The position numbers and the translations under genes are program-made. A model generated the notes under the pieces. That model saw only the letters and a program-made list of their open reading frames with translations. It was not told the DNA's origin and did no database searches. 64,000 nucleotides of DNA from Pseudomonas sp. ICMP 561 (lineage in GTDB: Bacteria; Pseudomonadota; Gammaproteobacteria; Pseudomonadales; Pseudomonadaceae), in assembly GCF_002699985.1 (NCBI RefSeq), contig NZ_LKBT01000010.1, positions 1 to 64,000 on the forward strand, in the 5' to 3' direction. Of the stretch, positions 54,167 through 62,740 are shown one piece after another. Numbering within the stretch: the first letter of the stretch is position 1; each line of letters starts with the position of its first letter.

Positions 54167-57100
54167 ATGTTACAACTGTCGGCCATTATTCTGACGTACG
54201 CTCTAGGTTCTACAGCGGCTGCCGCGAACACGGAAGACCTTTCTACCCTTTACTCCGGGGTAATCTCAGTTTCGCAATTCATGAGCGTTAGCTCGCTCCC
54301 TGGACCTACGGCCCTTTATGCGACGTCATCCATGCCGTCGGCCAGTGCAAACCCAACGAGCATCAACACCCCCTCTACAGCATCTGAATCCGGATCAGAG
54401 CTGATGCCACGCACCAGCGGCACATCCCTCAAGGAAAGCTTCCTGCTATACGGCCTGCCGGGGCTTTTACTGCTTTCAACTGTCTTGATCATCGTGATTC
54501 GTGTGAACCGTCAACTGAGCTCGGAAATCACCCGAAGGATGGAGCTGGAGCAACAACTCCGAAGTAGCGAGTATCACTACCGCGGGATGGTCGAGAGCCT
54601 GTCGGCAATTGCCTGGGAGGCCAACCCGGAAGATTATTGCTACAACTACGTCTCACCTCAGGCTGAGAGCCTGCTGGGCTACCCGCTTCATCAATGGAAG
54701 GAACCGGGGTTCTGGCAGAGCATCGTGCACCCTCAGGACTTGCAGAAGACTGAAGCGCTGTGCAGAGAAGCCGCCAGCAGCGGCAACGATCACAGTGTCG
54801 ACTACCGCGTCATCAGTGCTGACGGCCGAACACTCTGGATACGCGACATCGTCAGTTTGATAAAGCAGGGTCGTAAGTCCGTCATGCGCGGGCTGATGAT
54901 CGACATCAGCGAAACCAAGCAAACCGAAGAAGCCCTGCGACTTTCCGAAGGTAAATTCGCCTCGGTATTCGCTCAGTGTCCGGACATTCTGGTGATTGCC
55001 AGCCTGGTGGACGGCGCCGTTCTGGAAGCCAATACCGCATTTGTCGACCAGATAGGCTTCCCCGTGGCTGACATCATTGGGCGGACACCCACCGAACTCG
55101 ACATCTGGGGCATTCCAGGCATAGGCCCCGGGATACTGGAACGACTACAGAAAGGCAGCATCCGCAACCTTGAGATGCCCTTTCGGCGCAAAGACGGCCG
55201 CATGTTTTCCGGGCTGGTTTCCGCCGAACCTTTTGACCTGGACTCCACGCCAGCGGTAGTCGTTGTCGTGCGGGATATCACCCAGCTCAAACAGGCCCAG
55301 CAAGAACTTCAGATGTCTGAAGAGAAGTTCGCCAAATCATTCCATTCCTCACCGGACGGCCTGCTGATTACTCGTCAGCGCGATGGGATGCTGGTCGAGG
55401 TCAACGAAGGGTTCAGCCGCATCACCGGTCACGAAAGCTCGACTTCACTGGATCAGTCCGTCATCGATCTTGGAATCTGGGCGAATCTGGACGAGCGTAG
55501 CAAGCTGCTGGAGCAGTTGAACCGCGAAGGTTTCGTCCGTGATTTTCGTAGCCACATCAGGCACAAGGATGGTCAGATTCGGCTGTGTGAAATCTCGTCA
55601 CGGCCACTGCTAATCGGCGGCGAAGCGTGCATGCTGACCATCGCCCGGGACATCACCGAGCGTCATCAGATGCAGGAAAAGCTGCAACTGGCTGCCACTG
55701 TCTTCGAGAGCACTGCGGAGGGCGTGTTAATCACCGATACCCGACAGCGAATAAACGCGGTCAATCGGGCCTTCAGCGAAATTACCGGCTATAGCGAGCA
55801 GGAAGCGCTTGGTCAAACACCGAGCCTGATGGCTTCAGGTCTGCATGACAGCGCGTTCTATGCAGCCATGTGGTACCAGTTGACCGCTGAAGGACATTGG
55901 CAGGGAGAAATAACAAACCGCCGAAAAAACGGGGAGGTCTACCCAAGCTGGCTGACGATCAGCGCGGTCCGAAACAGGGAACAGTTCATCACCCACTTCG
56001 TCGCAGTCTTCGCCGACATTTCAAGCCTCAAACATGCTCAAGCACGCCTGGACTATCAAGCTCATCATGACCCGCTGACCGGTCTGCCCAATCGAACGCT
56101 TTTCGAAAACCGCCTGCAAGCGGCCTTGCTGCACAGCATGGAATCCAACAGCCTTGGCGCGGTGCTGTTCCTTGACCTTGATCGCTTCAAGCACATCAAC
56201 GACAGCCTCGGACACCCCGTGGGCGACCTGCTGCTCAAGGGCATAGCACAACGCCTCAAAGAAACCCTGCGCGACATCGACACCGTGGCGCGCCTGGGCG
56301 GAGACGAGTTCATCATCCTGCTGCCGGGCCTGCTGCACCCGAGCGACGCCGAAACCATCGCCGCCAAGCTACTGGCCTGCTTCACCGCACCGTTTCAGGC
56401 CGGGGAACATGAGTTCTTCATGAGCGCCAGCATCGGCAGCTGCCTGTTCCCTACCGACGGTCACGACGTGGCAACCGTGGTGAAAAACGCCGATGCCGCC
56501 ATGTACCGTTCAAAAGCCAAAGGTCGCAACCGCGTCGAAAGCTATACACAGGACCTGACCTCACAGGCCAGCGCCCGCATCGCTCTCGAACATGAACTAC
56601 GCCGAGCCATCGAGCGTAATGAGTTCAGCCTTTGCTATCAGCCGAAAATCAGCCTGCTCAACCAACAGCTGGTTGGCGCAGAAGCCCTGCTTCGCTGGAC
56701 ACATCCCACTTTTGGCGAAGTACCACCTGAGCATTTCATTCCGTTGGCTGAAGAGAACGGCATGATTCTGCAGATCGGCGATTGGGTGCTGGAACGCGCC
56801 TGCCTGCAACTGTTCGAGTGGAACAAGCTTTACGCCCCTTTCGGCGCGCTCTCAGTGAACCTCGCTGGCGCACAGTTACGCCAGCCCAATCTGCTGGCCC
56901 GGATCGAGCAACTGCTCTCTGACCACAACCTGGCCCCCGACTGCCTGCAACTGGAGATCACCGAAAACTTCATCATGAGCCAGGCCGAAGAAGCCCTCGC
57001 CGTCCTGCACAAACTCAAAAACCTCGGCGTACAACTGGCCATTGATGACTTCGGCACAGGCTACTCATCCCTGAGCTACCTGAAACGCCTGCCACTGGAC

Positions 57101-57385
57101 ATCCTGAAAATCGACCAGTCATTTGTGCGCAGCCTGCCCGACGATCCACACGACGTCGCCATCGTCCGCGCCATCATCGCCCTGGGCCGCAGCATGCAAT
57201 TGACCGTCATCGCCGAAGGCGTAGAGAACAACGAACAACAGCAATTCCTCGCCAACGAAGGCTGTGAACAGATCCAGGGCTACATCGTCAGCCTCCCTCT
57301 CCCACCCGATGAATTCAGCTCGAAATTTCTTCGTACGACTCTTTCGGACTTTTCGGATAGCACAGCATCGAAACCGCCGTTATAA
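54167..57385 (+). CDS. Membrane-anchored PAS-PAS-PAS-PAS-GGDEF-EAL protein
   Basis: Cyclic-di-GMP turnover protein. A signal-like N-terminus (MLQLSAIILTYALGSTAAAA), a Ser/Pro/Thr-rich stretch probably in the periplasm, then a membrane helix (about residues 93-113, GLPGLLLLSTVLIIVI). Four PAS domains follow between about 130 and 625. The GGDEF domain keeps its active motif (RLGGDEFIILLPG), and the EAL domain keeps EALLRW and DFGTGYSSLSYLKRLPLDI, so both activities are possible. From 54167 it is 1072 aa, with GAGG upstream; the frame is open to 54080. Its stop codon overlaps the tRNA promoter. Confidence 0.92.
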   Translation: MLQLSAIILTYALGSTAAAANTEDLSTLYSGVISVSQFMSVSSLPGPTALYATSSMPSASANPTSINTPSTASESGSELMPRTSGTSLKESFLLYGLPGLLLLSTVLIIVIRVNRQLSSEITRRMELEQQLRSSEYHYRGMVESLSAIAWEANPEDYCYNYVSPQAESLLGYPLHQWKEPGFWQSIVHPQDLQKTEALCREAASSGNDHSVDYRVISADGRTLWIRDIVSLIKQGRKSVMRGLMIDISETKQTEEALRLSEGKFASVFAQCPDILVIASLVDGAVLEANTAFVDQIGFPVADIIGRTPTELDIWGIPGIGPGILERLQKGSIRNLEMPFRRKDGRMFSGLVSAEPFDLDSTPAVVVVVRDITQLKQAQQELQMSEEKFAKSFHSSPDGLLITRQRDGMLVEVNEGFSRITGHESSTSLDQSVIDLGIWANLDERSKLLEQLNREGFVRDFRSHIRHKDGQIRLCEISSRPLLIGGEACMLTIARDITERHQMQEKLQLAATVFESTAEGVLITDTRQRINAVNRAFSEITGYSEQEALGQTPSLMASGLHDSAFYAAMWYQLTAEGHWQGEITNRRKNGEVYPSWLTISAVRNREQFITHFVAVFADISSLKHAQARLDYQAHHDPLTGLPNRTLFENRLQAALLHSMESNSLGAVLFLDLDRFKHINDSLGHPVGDLLLKGIAQRLKETLRDIDTVARLGGDEFIILLPGLLHPSDAETIAAKLLACFTAPFQAGEHEFFMSASIGSCLFPTDGHDVATVVKNADAAMYRSKAKGRNRVESYTQDLTSQASARIALEHELRRAIERNEFSLCYQPKISLLNQQLVGAEALLRWTHPTFGEVPPEHFIPLAEENGMILQIGDWVLERACLQLFEWNKLYAPFGALSVNLAGAQLRQPNLLARIEQLLSDHNLAPDCLQLEITENFIMSQAEEALAVLHKLKNLGVQLAIDDFGTGYSSLSYLKRLPLDILKIDQSFVRSLPDDPHDVAIVRAIIALGRSMQLTVIAEGVENNEQQQFLANEGCEQIQGYIVSLPLPPDEFSSKFLRTTLSDFSDSTASKPPL

Positions 57386-57386
57386 T
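57381..57386 (+). promoter_or_regulatory. -10 box of the resident tRNA promoter
   Basis: TATAAT followed by GC-rich CCGCGGCC, 14 bases before the 5' end of the tRNA at 57401, in the position expected for a tRNA promoter. The -35 region would lie within the end of the EAL gene. Transcription from here passes the broken tRNA and would run through the intron-containing tRNA to the terminator at 57849. Confidence 0.65.
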
Positions 57387-57400
57387 CCGCGGCCTACTGA

Positions 57401-57457
<57 letters not shown>

Positions 57458-57460
57458 TTA

Positions 57461-57493
57461 TGTGGTATGAATGTCGGTGTGGCATTTGGAACC
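57461..57493 (+). repeat. Two-part repeat, junction copy (possible recombinase binding site)
   Basis: Part A GTGGTATGAATG (57462-57473) followed by part B CGGTGTGGCATTTGGAAC (57475-57492). Both parts recur at 58051-58080 in the same strand orientation but reversed order. It lies 4-36 bp inside the break in the tRNA. The tRNA-derived ACGGTTC (57451-57457) also has an inverted copy, GAACCGT, at 57489-57495, framing this segment. Confidence 0.6.
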
Positions 57494-57522
57494 GTTTTTT
57501 GATAGATTTATGTGACGTTTTA

Positions 57523-57841
57523 GGGCCTCTAGCTCATGTTGGTTAGAGCAGCGGACTTAGCAGCTCAGTACCTAACCCTAACGGCATGGTGCTGAACGAA
57601 TGGGTTGCCTTGGGGTAAGTTAACTCTGCCTCTTGGTAGAATCGCTCAAATTCGGGGAAGCCTCTGTTTCGACGTGGTAATCCCGAGCCAAGCCTTGATA
57701 TTTGAGGAAGGTGTAGAGACTGTACGGGCGAGCCGTAAAGGTAAGAGACAGTCCAGACCACAAACCCGAAAGGGGCAGCGAAAGCTGTAGCTGGTACGCA
57801 TAATCCGTTGGTGCCCGGTTCGACTCCGGGGGGGCCCACCA
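57523..57841 (+). tRNA. tRNA with CAT anticodon, interrupted by a group I intron
   Basis: Exon 1 is 57523-57557 and exon 2 is 57799-57841. Joined they give a full cloverleaf: acceptor GGGCCTC with GGGGCCC, D-stem GCTC/GAGC, anticodon stem GCGGA/TCCGT around loop CTCATAA, T-stem CCCGG/CCGGG around TTCGACT, and an encoded CCA. The intron lies between T33 and C34, directly before the anticodon. Compared with the broken resident gene, the 5' part is similar (one extra T in the D-loop). The T-stem and the bases next to it are changed. It is most likely tRNA-Ile2; the Azoarcus tRNA known to hold a related intron is also tRNA-Ile(CAU). Confidence 0.88.
57558..57798 (+). ncRNA. Group I intron in the tRNA anticodon loop
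   Basis: 241 nt, preceded by T and ending in G as group I introns do. Core elements in order: AAATTCGGGGAAGCC (57648-57662) whose TCGGG pairs with CCCGA at 57682-57686 (P4) in AATCCCGAGCCAAGCC; GTGTAGAGACTG (57711-57722) whose GACTG pairs with CAGTC at 57749-57753 (P7); hairpin TACGG/CCGTA (57723-57737, P8); and two GAAA-tetraloop hairpins CCC-GAAA-GGG and CAGC-GAAA-GCTG near the 3' end (P9 region). A possible P2 pairs AACCC (57574) with GGGTT (57602). The P1 pairing with exon 1 is not resolved by eye. No open frame for a homing endonuclease. Confidence 0.88.
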
Positions 57842-57848
57842 TTTCCTA

Positions 57849-57874
57849 AGCCAGACCATTCGGTCTGGCTTTTT
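57849..57874 (+). terminator. Intrinsic terminator after the intron-containing tRNA
   Basis: Perfect 9-bp stem AGCCAGACC / GGTCTGGCT with an ATTC loop and TTTT, 7 bases past the tRNA CCA end. It ends tRNA transcription before the recombinase genes, which therefore need their own promoter. Confidence 0.9.
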
Positions 57875-58015
57875 CACTTCGGCATGAATGGAAATTCATA
57901 TGCCAGTAGCATCGATCGTGCTCCGTTGGCTTAACCCACAGCGGCAGATTGATTGATTTTTCACTATTGATGGCAGAGCCGCGCTGCCTGAAAAACCTCC
58001 TCCCAAACTTTTTTG

Positions 58016-58044
58016 TTGACACCGCGACCTCCACACACAATGCT
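58016..58044 (+). promoter_or_regulatory. Possible promoter of the recombinase genes
   Basis: A perfect -35 TTGACA (58016-58021) and, after 17 bp, a weak -10 AATGCT (58039-58044). Transcription would start near 58051, exactly where the two-part repeat begins, so a protein bound to that repeat would block it. Confidence 0.45.
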
Positions 58045-58050
58045 GAAAAA

Positions 58051-58080
58051 CGGTGTGGTACTTGGAACGTGGTACGAATG
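58051..58080 (+). repeat. Two-part repeat, copy over the recombinase start codon
   Basis: Part B CGGTGTGGTACTTGGAAC (58051-58068; 16 of 18 match the junction copy) directly followed by part A GTGGTACGAATG (58069-58080; 11 of 12 match). The last three bases are the recombinase ATG. The order A-B at the junction becomes B-A here. A binding site for the element's recombinase that also controls its own expression is the simplest reading. Confidence 0.6.
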
Positions 58081-59493
58081 AAAAATTTTATTCTGGCTGA
58101 AGCCCCTCTGACGAGCGAGGCGACTTACCTCCTACTCCACCTCAATCCGGACGTGCCCGACGACACACGTGAGTTTAAGCCTTTCTCTCACTACTCGACC
58201 TGGCTAGCGAATCAAGGCTACGCCCCGAATACGACTAAGGCCTACTCCGAACATGTAGCGCGGTTCATTGACTATGTGTACGAGGCGTCACAGACCCAAT
58301 TCCCGGTAGACGTCGAGGTCAATATTGAGACAATCATCTTCAGCTACCAAGCGTTCCTGCTTTTTGGGAGAGGTGCCGCCAATCCAATAGCAAGCAGACT
58401 GGCCGAAAGCCTTGCTAAGGAGCGACTCACAGGTCACAACTCGCTCTCCCAGACCATCGAATCTTCAATACGCTGGTTTCTGCAAGTCGCAGAGTCTAAA
58501 AATAGGATCGCACCCGACCAATTGTTCAGCGCGTTTTACACGAGCCACGCCGACTACAGGAGCCAGTACGAGATCTCTGCACAGAGGGCCAATTCTTGGC
58601 TAGCGGGCGTCATCCGCGATTCACTCAACGCCGTTTTGCCCAAGCGCAAACGGGACACTCTGTTTCCCCAGGCAAAGCGAAGAGACAGGAAAAATGACAA
58701 GCAGCCGTTCAAAACTGTCGCTTTTCCTATCGAACGGTCTGTCGACTTGGTTAGACAGGCTAAGCCGAAAAAGGCAAAGACCTTCTACCGAGACATGGCA
58801 CTTTACGCCTTGCTTGCGGCAACGGGAGCCCGGTCAAGCGAGGCGCTGCAAATCCGGATGTGCGACATCGATTGTGACGAATTCGCAGTGTTCCTTCGAA
58901 GCCCATTTGGTCGCAAGACACCGGGTGTCACAGAGGCGGAATACAAGCATCTTGCATGGAAAGGGCGCGAGACCGAACTGACCTACATGATTGAACCGTT
59001 CGCTCGGATCTTCTGGGAAAACCTAGAGAAATACCTGGGACTTGAATACAACTCAAGCGTCGATCATGACTTCGTTTTTCAAAACTCGAACGGAAGGCCA
59101 TATTTCGCTAGCGACAGAAGCAGTCGTGACAAGACCTTCAAGGGCTACGCAACCAAAGCGGGCATAAGCGACATCACCGGGATCAGCCCACATTCGCTAA
59201 GGCACATGTACGGCACCTACACGCTGAACTACATGCCGGTACCAGGACAAGCTACGCCCGGCTTTCCGATCACCTACGTAAAGATCCTCATGGGTCACTC
59301 CAGCGTCACGTCTACGATGAAATACGCTAAGCACGATACAGACATCATCGAGGCTTATCTGGAGCACGCAAACCAATACGTAACGCAACGCGGGGAAGAC
59401 TCTCTCAAAACAATACGAGAAGAATTTCATTCCCGACAGCTTGAGATATTGAGGGCAGAGGCCGCCAGAATCGAAGGATCCAAACATGATTAA
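58078..59493 (+). CDS. Tyrosine recombinase, first of the element's set (GmtY-like)
   Basis: Site-specific integrase. An N-terminal SAM-like core-binding domain (YSTWLANQGYAPNTTKAYSEH, about residues 40-60) precedes a catalytic domain with the full residue set: Arg252 (GARSSEAL), His372-x-x-Arg375 (HSLRHMYGTY), His407 (GHSSVTS) and the nucleophile Tyr416 (MKYAKHD). 471 aa from the ATG at 58078, which lies in the repeat; a TTG at 57949 is in frame but would start upstream of the likely promoter. Overlaps the next gene by 8 bases. The GmtY label rests on gene order and size, not on a search. Confidence 0.88.
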   Translation: MKNFILAEAPLTSEATYLLLHLNPDVPDDTREFKPFSHYSTWLANQGYAPNTTKAYSEHVARFIDYVYEASQTQFPVDVEVNIETIIFSYQAFLLFGRGAANPIASRLAESLAKERLTGHNSLSQTIESSIRWFLQVAESKNRIAPDQLFSAFYTSHADYRSQYEISAQRANSWLAGVIRDSLNAVLPKRKRDTLFPQAKRRDRKNDKQPFKTVAFPIERSVDLVRQAKPKKAKTFYRDMALYALLAATGARSSEALQIRMCDIDCDEFAVFLRSPFGRKTPGVTEAEYKHLAWKGRETELTYMIEPFARIFWENLEKYLGLEYNSSVDHDFVFQNSNGRPYFASDRSSRDKTFKGYATKAGISDITGISPHSLRHMYGTYTLNYMPVPGQATPGFPITYVKILMGHSSVTSTMKYAKHDTDIIEAYLEHANQYVTQRGEDSLKTIREEFHSRQLEILRAEAARIEGSKHD

Positions 59494-62400
59494 CCTCACC
59501 AAGGACATCATTATTGTCAAATCCGGGGAGGACTTGGAGAGGTCGATCAAAGACGCGATCACACAGGCAAAGGAATGCGTCTGCAGAGAAGTGTTCGACA
59601 CAAATCATATACCCATTAGCAAAATCACGAGCGGCTCTCGGAATGAGTATTACAACGCCTCCGTGGTGAGGATTTTTGATGGTCACCTGAATGCCTCGAA
59701 TGCCCCTGCATACGATGAGGAATGGGTACGCAGGCTTCACATTTGCTCAAAGAAAACACCTGCTCTCGCAATTGCCAAGTCTGTAGTGCCGAAAACATCT
59801 CATGACTGGCTGAACAAATCCGCTCTAGAGCGTCTCAGCAGGGATAGTCTCTTGATATTGCATTTCCTATGGCAATCCAAAGTGGTGTTGCTGCCAGCGG
59901 ATGTGAAAAAGCCAGTGATAGGAAGTACAGCAGCAAATTCAAAAGCCACTTCGAATACCTTTGAATTCGCAGCAGCCACATATACTGAAGTGTTGGCTTT
60001 AGTTAGCCGTCCGTTCGTACCTCACGCCTTCCAAGAAGGCGTCCCAGACATTACGACCGTAATGAAATTGACTGCGATCAAAAACTTCGAATGGTATGCG
60101 TGGCGGATGATCCGGTGCACAGACTGGCATCGAATTGAAGATATTGATCCCAATGATATTGATGCCCTTGTAATGCATCTCACCTTGGCACGCAGGGGCG
60201 AAGTAGACTGGTTTGTATATCCAATGGCCCCCGCAGCTTTTTGGACATATGTCCAGAAGCTTTACCCCGACCGTTATCAACGACGAACAACGGGACACTC
60301 GACGCAACCCGACGCGGCAGCGTATGGAAAAAACGATGCTCTTGGTGACACAGGGCAGTTCGACGAACAGACGGTGATAATCAATATCTGGAATAAATAC
60401 CAAACCAAATTCGTTGAGCTTCAAAAATCCCGTGGGATGAAAACCTACGACTCTTACACCAAAAGCTTCGCGGTTCTGAATAATTTTCTGTTTTACGATC
60501 TACCTGCATCGACAGGCAAGCTCCCCCCACTCCCGAATGAGCTAACTCGCAACCATATCGAAGGGGATGGATACGTTGGATTGTTGGGGTATCTCCGCAA
60601 GGGAAGGACGAATTCTACCATCCAGCACTTGTTATATAAAATTGACGCCCTGTTCAACTACTTGTCAGCGCATTCGAAGAGTGACCACAGGCTGGCAGGG
60701 TTTGCCAATCCCATATGCGACATTGATTTTCCAGTGGTGAAACGTAATTCTGGATCTAATAAACCAGCGTTTGGCTCAGAGCATTTTCCGCATCTGCTGC
60801 AGTATAGCTATGCGATTGAGTCGTTTGCCAGCTACCTTGCAACCAAGGTGCATGAAGAACAAATAAAGCTATACTCACCAGAATATCAATCAGACGTTGA
60901 AACCAAGGATTGGAACGAGGCACACAAGGTAGTTCAAACGGAAAAATTTGGCTACGTGCCAATTGTATTTTATCGCAACCCCCAATTTGACATATCACAA
61001 CCTAAATCAAAATCGAATCAACTCATGAGGTATGAGGCCCTGCACCTGGTCTCAAGATCCATTGTCCCCATTGTTGATCGCGCTGTTGAAAACAATGGCG
61101 AATGGGTGTTCTACCCACAGTTGAATTACATTAGACACAATATCGTTGCGTTGGAAACAGGCATTCGCAGCATTCACATACGATGGCTGGACAAACGTAG
61201 TTACGGCAAAAATATCGACCGTTCAAGATCACTGCCTCCCCTCTGCAAGCTGCACGTTAACACAGACAAGGTGAACGGCCCTTGGGATGCCACGGTATGT
61301 AAATCAGTGATTGAAGTGCTGGATCGTCAGAATTCCATGCTCACATGGTTTGACGATGCGTCTCTTGATACAGAAGTATGGTATGACCACCACGAGGACA
61401 GTCCGTTTGGGAAAATTATTTCAATCTTCTCAAAAGGTGAAACTCCAGGAGTCTTGCACAGCGGAGCCTATGCTAAATATTTTAAGAGGCTAATTTATTC
61501 CTTTGATCTATTCTGCCGATTCCAACTTGGTATCAATTCTACTAACTCGATGCCGGAAGAATTATCAGGCATTGAATCCATTGAAGATCCAAACGATTTT
61601 TTGGCAGCTGTGAAACTAGAGAGTCATGCCTCCAAACTCATTGAACACACGCCCCACTCGTGCCGTGTGTCGGTTGTATCGGAATTCATAAGAATTCTGC
61701 CCCCTCACATTATTGGCGCACACATTACAGGTCATGCGACTGAAGCACACGTCATGTATTACGCCAAAGTCGATCCAGCTTACCTGAGAACAGTGGCTGA
61801 ATATCAAAAAATGAGAATTGAGCATGGGTGGGAATTTGATCGCCCGGCAATGTCCACCATCAAGGCTGAAGATGTCGCCTCCAAGCTTCAGCAGGCATTT
61901 CGTAGAGACAAGGAAAAAGCCCTCGTCGATTTTGGCGCAATATCGTTCGATCGCGAGACCAAAGATGATGTGGTATCGGGGGTGAAGACTGCGAGACAAC
62001 GCTCCCTCGATTCGCTGGCCTTTATGCCCACCCACATCTGCCCAGTAGGCAACCAATGCACGGCAGATGTTGTTAGAGACCTTGGCGCTGTGCCGGGATC
62101 GGTGATGCCCTGTGGTGGCTGCTACCTCTCAATCAAGACCGTTGACCACCTCCCCAGGATTCACGGCCACATCCGCGTGCTCACTGATGAATGCAGCGAG
62201 CTGGAAAGCCACATCGCCGAGGCTAAAAAGAATGGGGCATCGCCAGAAAGCCTGGTACACAGAGCCAACCATCGCAAATTTCTGGCTTCAGAAATTATCT
62301 CGTGGAGCATCACCGCTCATTGCCTTGAGCAGATGCTGAACGACATCAAAGCACGGTCGAGCTTCTTGATAGAGAAGCCTGAAATCGTATCGGAGCATTT

Positions 62401-62740
62401 GGAACGTCTGGAGCTGAAAGACCACACGCTGACCAACCTGATAGCCAGGACTTCCGAAGCCAAATCACATGCAGAGTATTTCACGCCTCAGTTGAAGCAT
62501 CAGATCATGGTTGCGCGGAACAAGCTTCTAGCGTTCACGGGAGATTTCAATCGAATGCTGCAGGAAGCTCCTACTGGATTCACGCTGATCGACGAATTCA
62601 GAGGCCTGATTCGATCGACGTGTGAGGTGCTCGGCCTTTCCCTGCATGACCTGAGCGAAGCCATGGGCAAGCCCATAGCTTTAGACCGTCCCGATTCCAT
62701 TCTGAAGCTGATTTCCAGTCCAGGGAGCGTCCCAGCATGA
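59486..62740 (+). CDS. Very large tyrosine-recombinase-like protein (GmtZ / VPA1269-like)
   Basis: 1084 aa. Residues 1-540 show no domain I recognise. The centre has a complete tyrosine-recombinase set: Arg561 (ETGIRSIHIRWLD), His724-x-x-Arg727 (HSCRVSVVS), His750 (TGHATEAH) and Tyr758/Tyr759 (VMYYAKVD). The His-to-Tyr spacing matches the smaller recombinase next door. A C-terminal extension of about 320 residues contains Cys852-x5-Cys858 and Cys876-x2-Cys879 (a possible zinc site) and then predicted helices/coiled coil. Starts inside the previous gene and its stop overlaps the next by 4 bases. Probably acts with the 471-aa recombinase. Confidence 0.8.
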   Translation: MINLTKDIIIVKSGEDLERSIKDAITQAKECVCREVFDTNHIPISKITSGSRNEYYNASVVRIFDGHLNASNAPAYDEEWVRRLHICSKKTPALAIAKSVVPKTSHDWLNKSALERLSRDSLLILHFLWQSKVVLLPADVKKPVIGSTAANSKATSNTFEFAAATYTEVLALVSRPFVPHAFQEGVPDITTVMKLTAIKNFEWYAWRMIRCTDWHRIEDIDPNDIDALVMHLTLARRGEVDWFVYPMAPAAFWTYVQKLYPDRYQRRTTGHSTQPDAAAYGKNDALGDTGQFDEQTVIINIWNKYQTKFVELQKSRGMKTYDSYTKSFAVLNNFLFYDLPASTGKLPPLPNELTRNHIEGDGYVGLLGYLRKGRTNSTIQHLLYKIDALFNYLSAHSKSDHRLAGFANPICDIDFPVVKRNSGSNKPAFGSEHFPHLLQYSYAIESFASYLATKVHEEQIKLYSPEYQSDVETKDWNEAHKVVQTEKFGYVPIVFYRNPQFDISQPKSKSNQLMRYEALHLVSRSIVPIVDRAVENNGEWVFYPQLNYIRHNIVALETGIRSIHIRWLDKRSYGKNIDRSRSLPPLCKLHVNTDKVNGPWDATVCKSVIEVLDRQNSMLTWFDDASLDTEVWYDHHEDSPFGKIISIFSKGETPGVLHSGAYAKYFKRLIYSFDLFCRFQLGINSTNSMPEELSGIESIEDPNDFLAAVKLESHASKLIEHTPHSCRVSVVSEFIRILPPHIIGAHITGHATEAHVMYYAKVDPAYLRTVAEYQKMRIEHGWEFDRPAMSTIKAEDVASKLQQAFRRDKEKALVDFGAISFDRETKDDVVSGVKTARQRSLDSLAFMPTHICPVGNQCTADVVRDLGAVPGSVMPCGGCYLSIKTVDHLPRIHGHIRVLTDECSELESHIAEAKKNGASPESLVHRANHRKFLASEIISWSITAHCLEQMLNDIKARSSFLIEKPEIVSEHLERLELKDHTLTNLIARTSEAKSHAEYFTPQLKHQIMVARNKLLAFTGDFNRMLQEAPTGFTLIDEFRGLIRSTCEVLGLSLHDLSEAMGKPIALDRPDSILKLISSPGSVPA

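Noticed and set aside
57523..57557. Second tRNA as a pseudogene because of one extra base in the D-loop
   Set aside because: D-loops vary in length. Once the intron is removed all stems pair and CCA is encoded, so a working tRNA is more likely.
57543..57842. Open frames of 60-99 codons across the intron-containing tRNA (both strands)
   Set aside because: They overlap structured RNA and tRNA exons, and are not homing endonucleases.
57949..58077. TTG start giving a 514-aa recombinase
   Set aside because: It would begin upstream of the likely promoter at 58016 and add 43 residues with no clear fold. The ATG at 58078 is simpler, though its ribosome binding site is weak.
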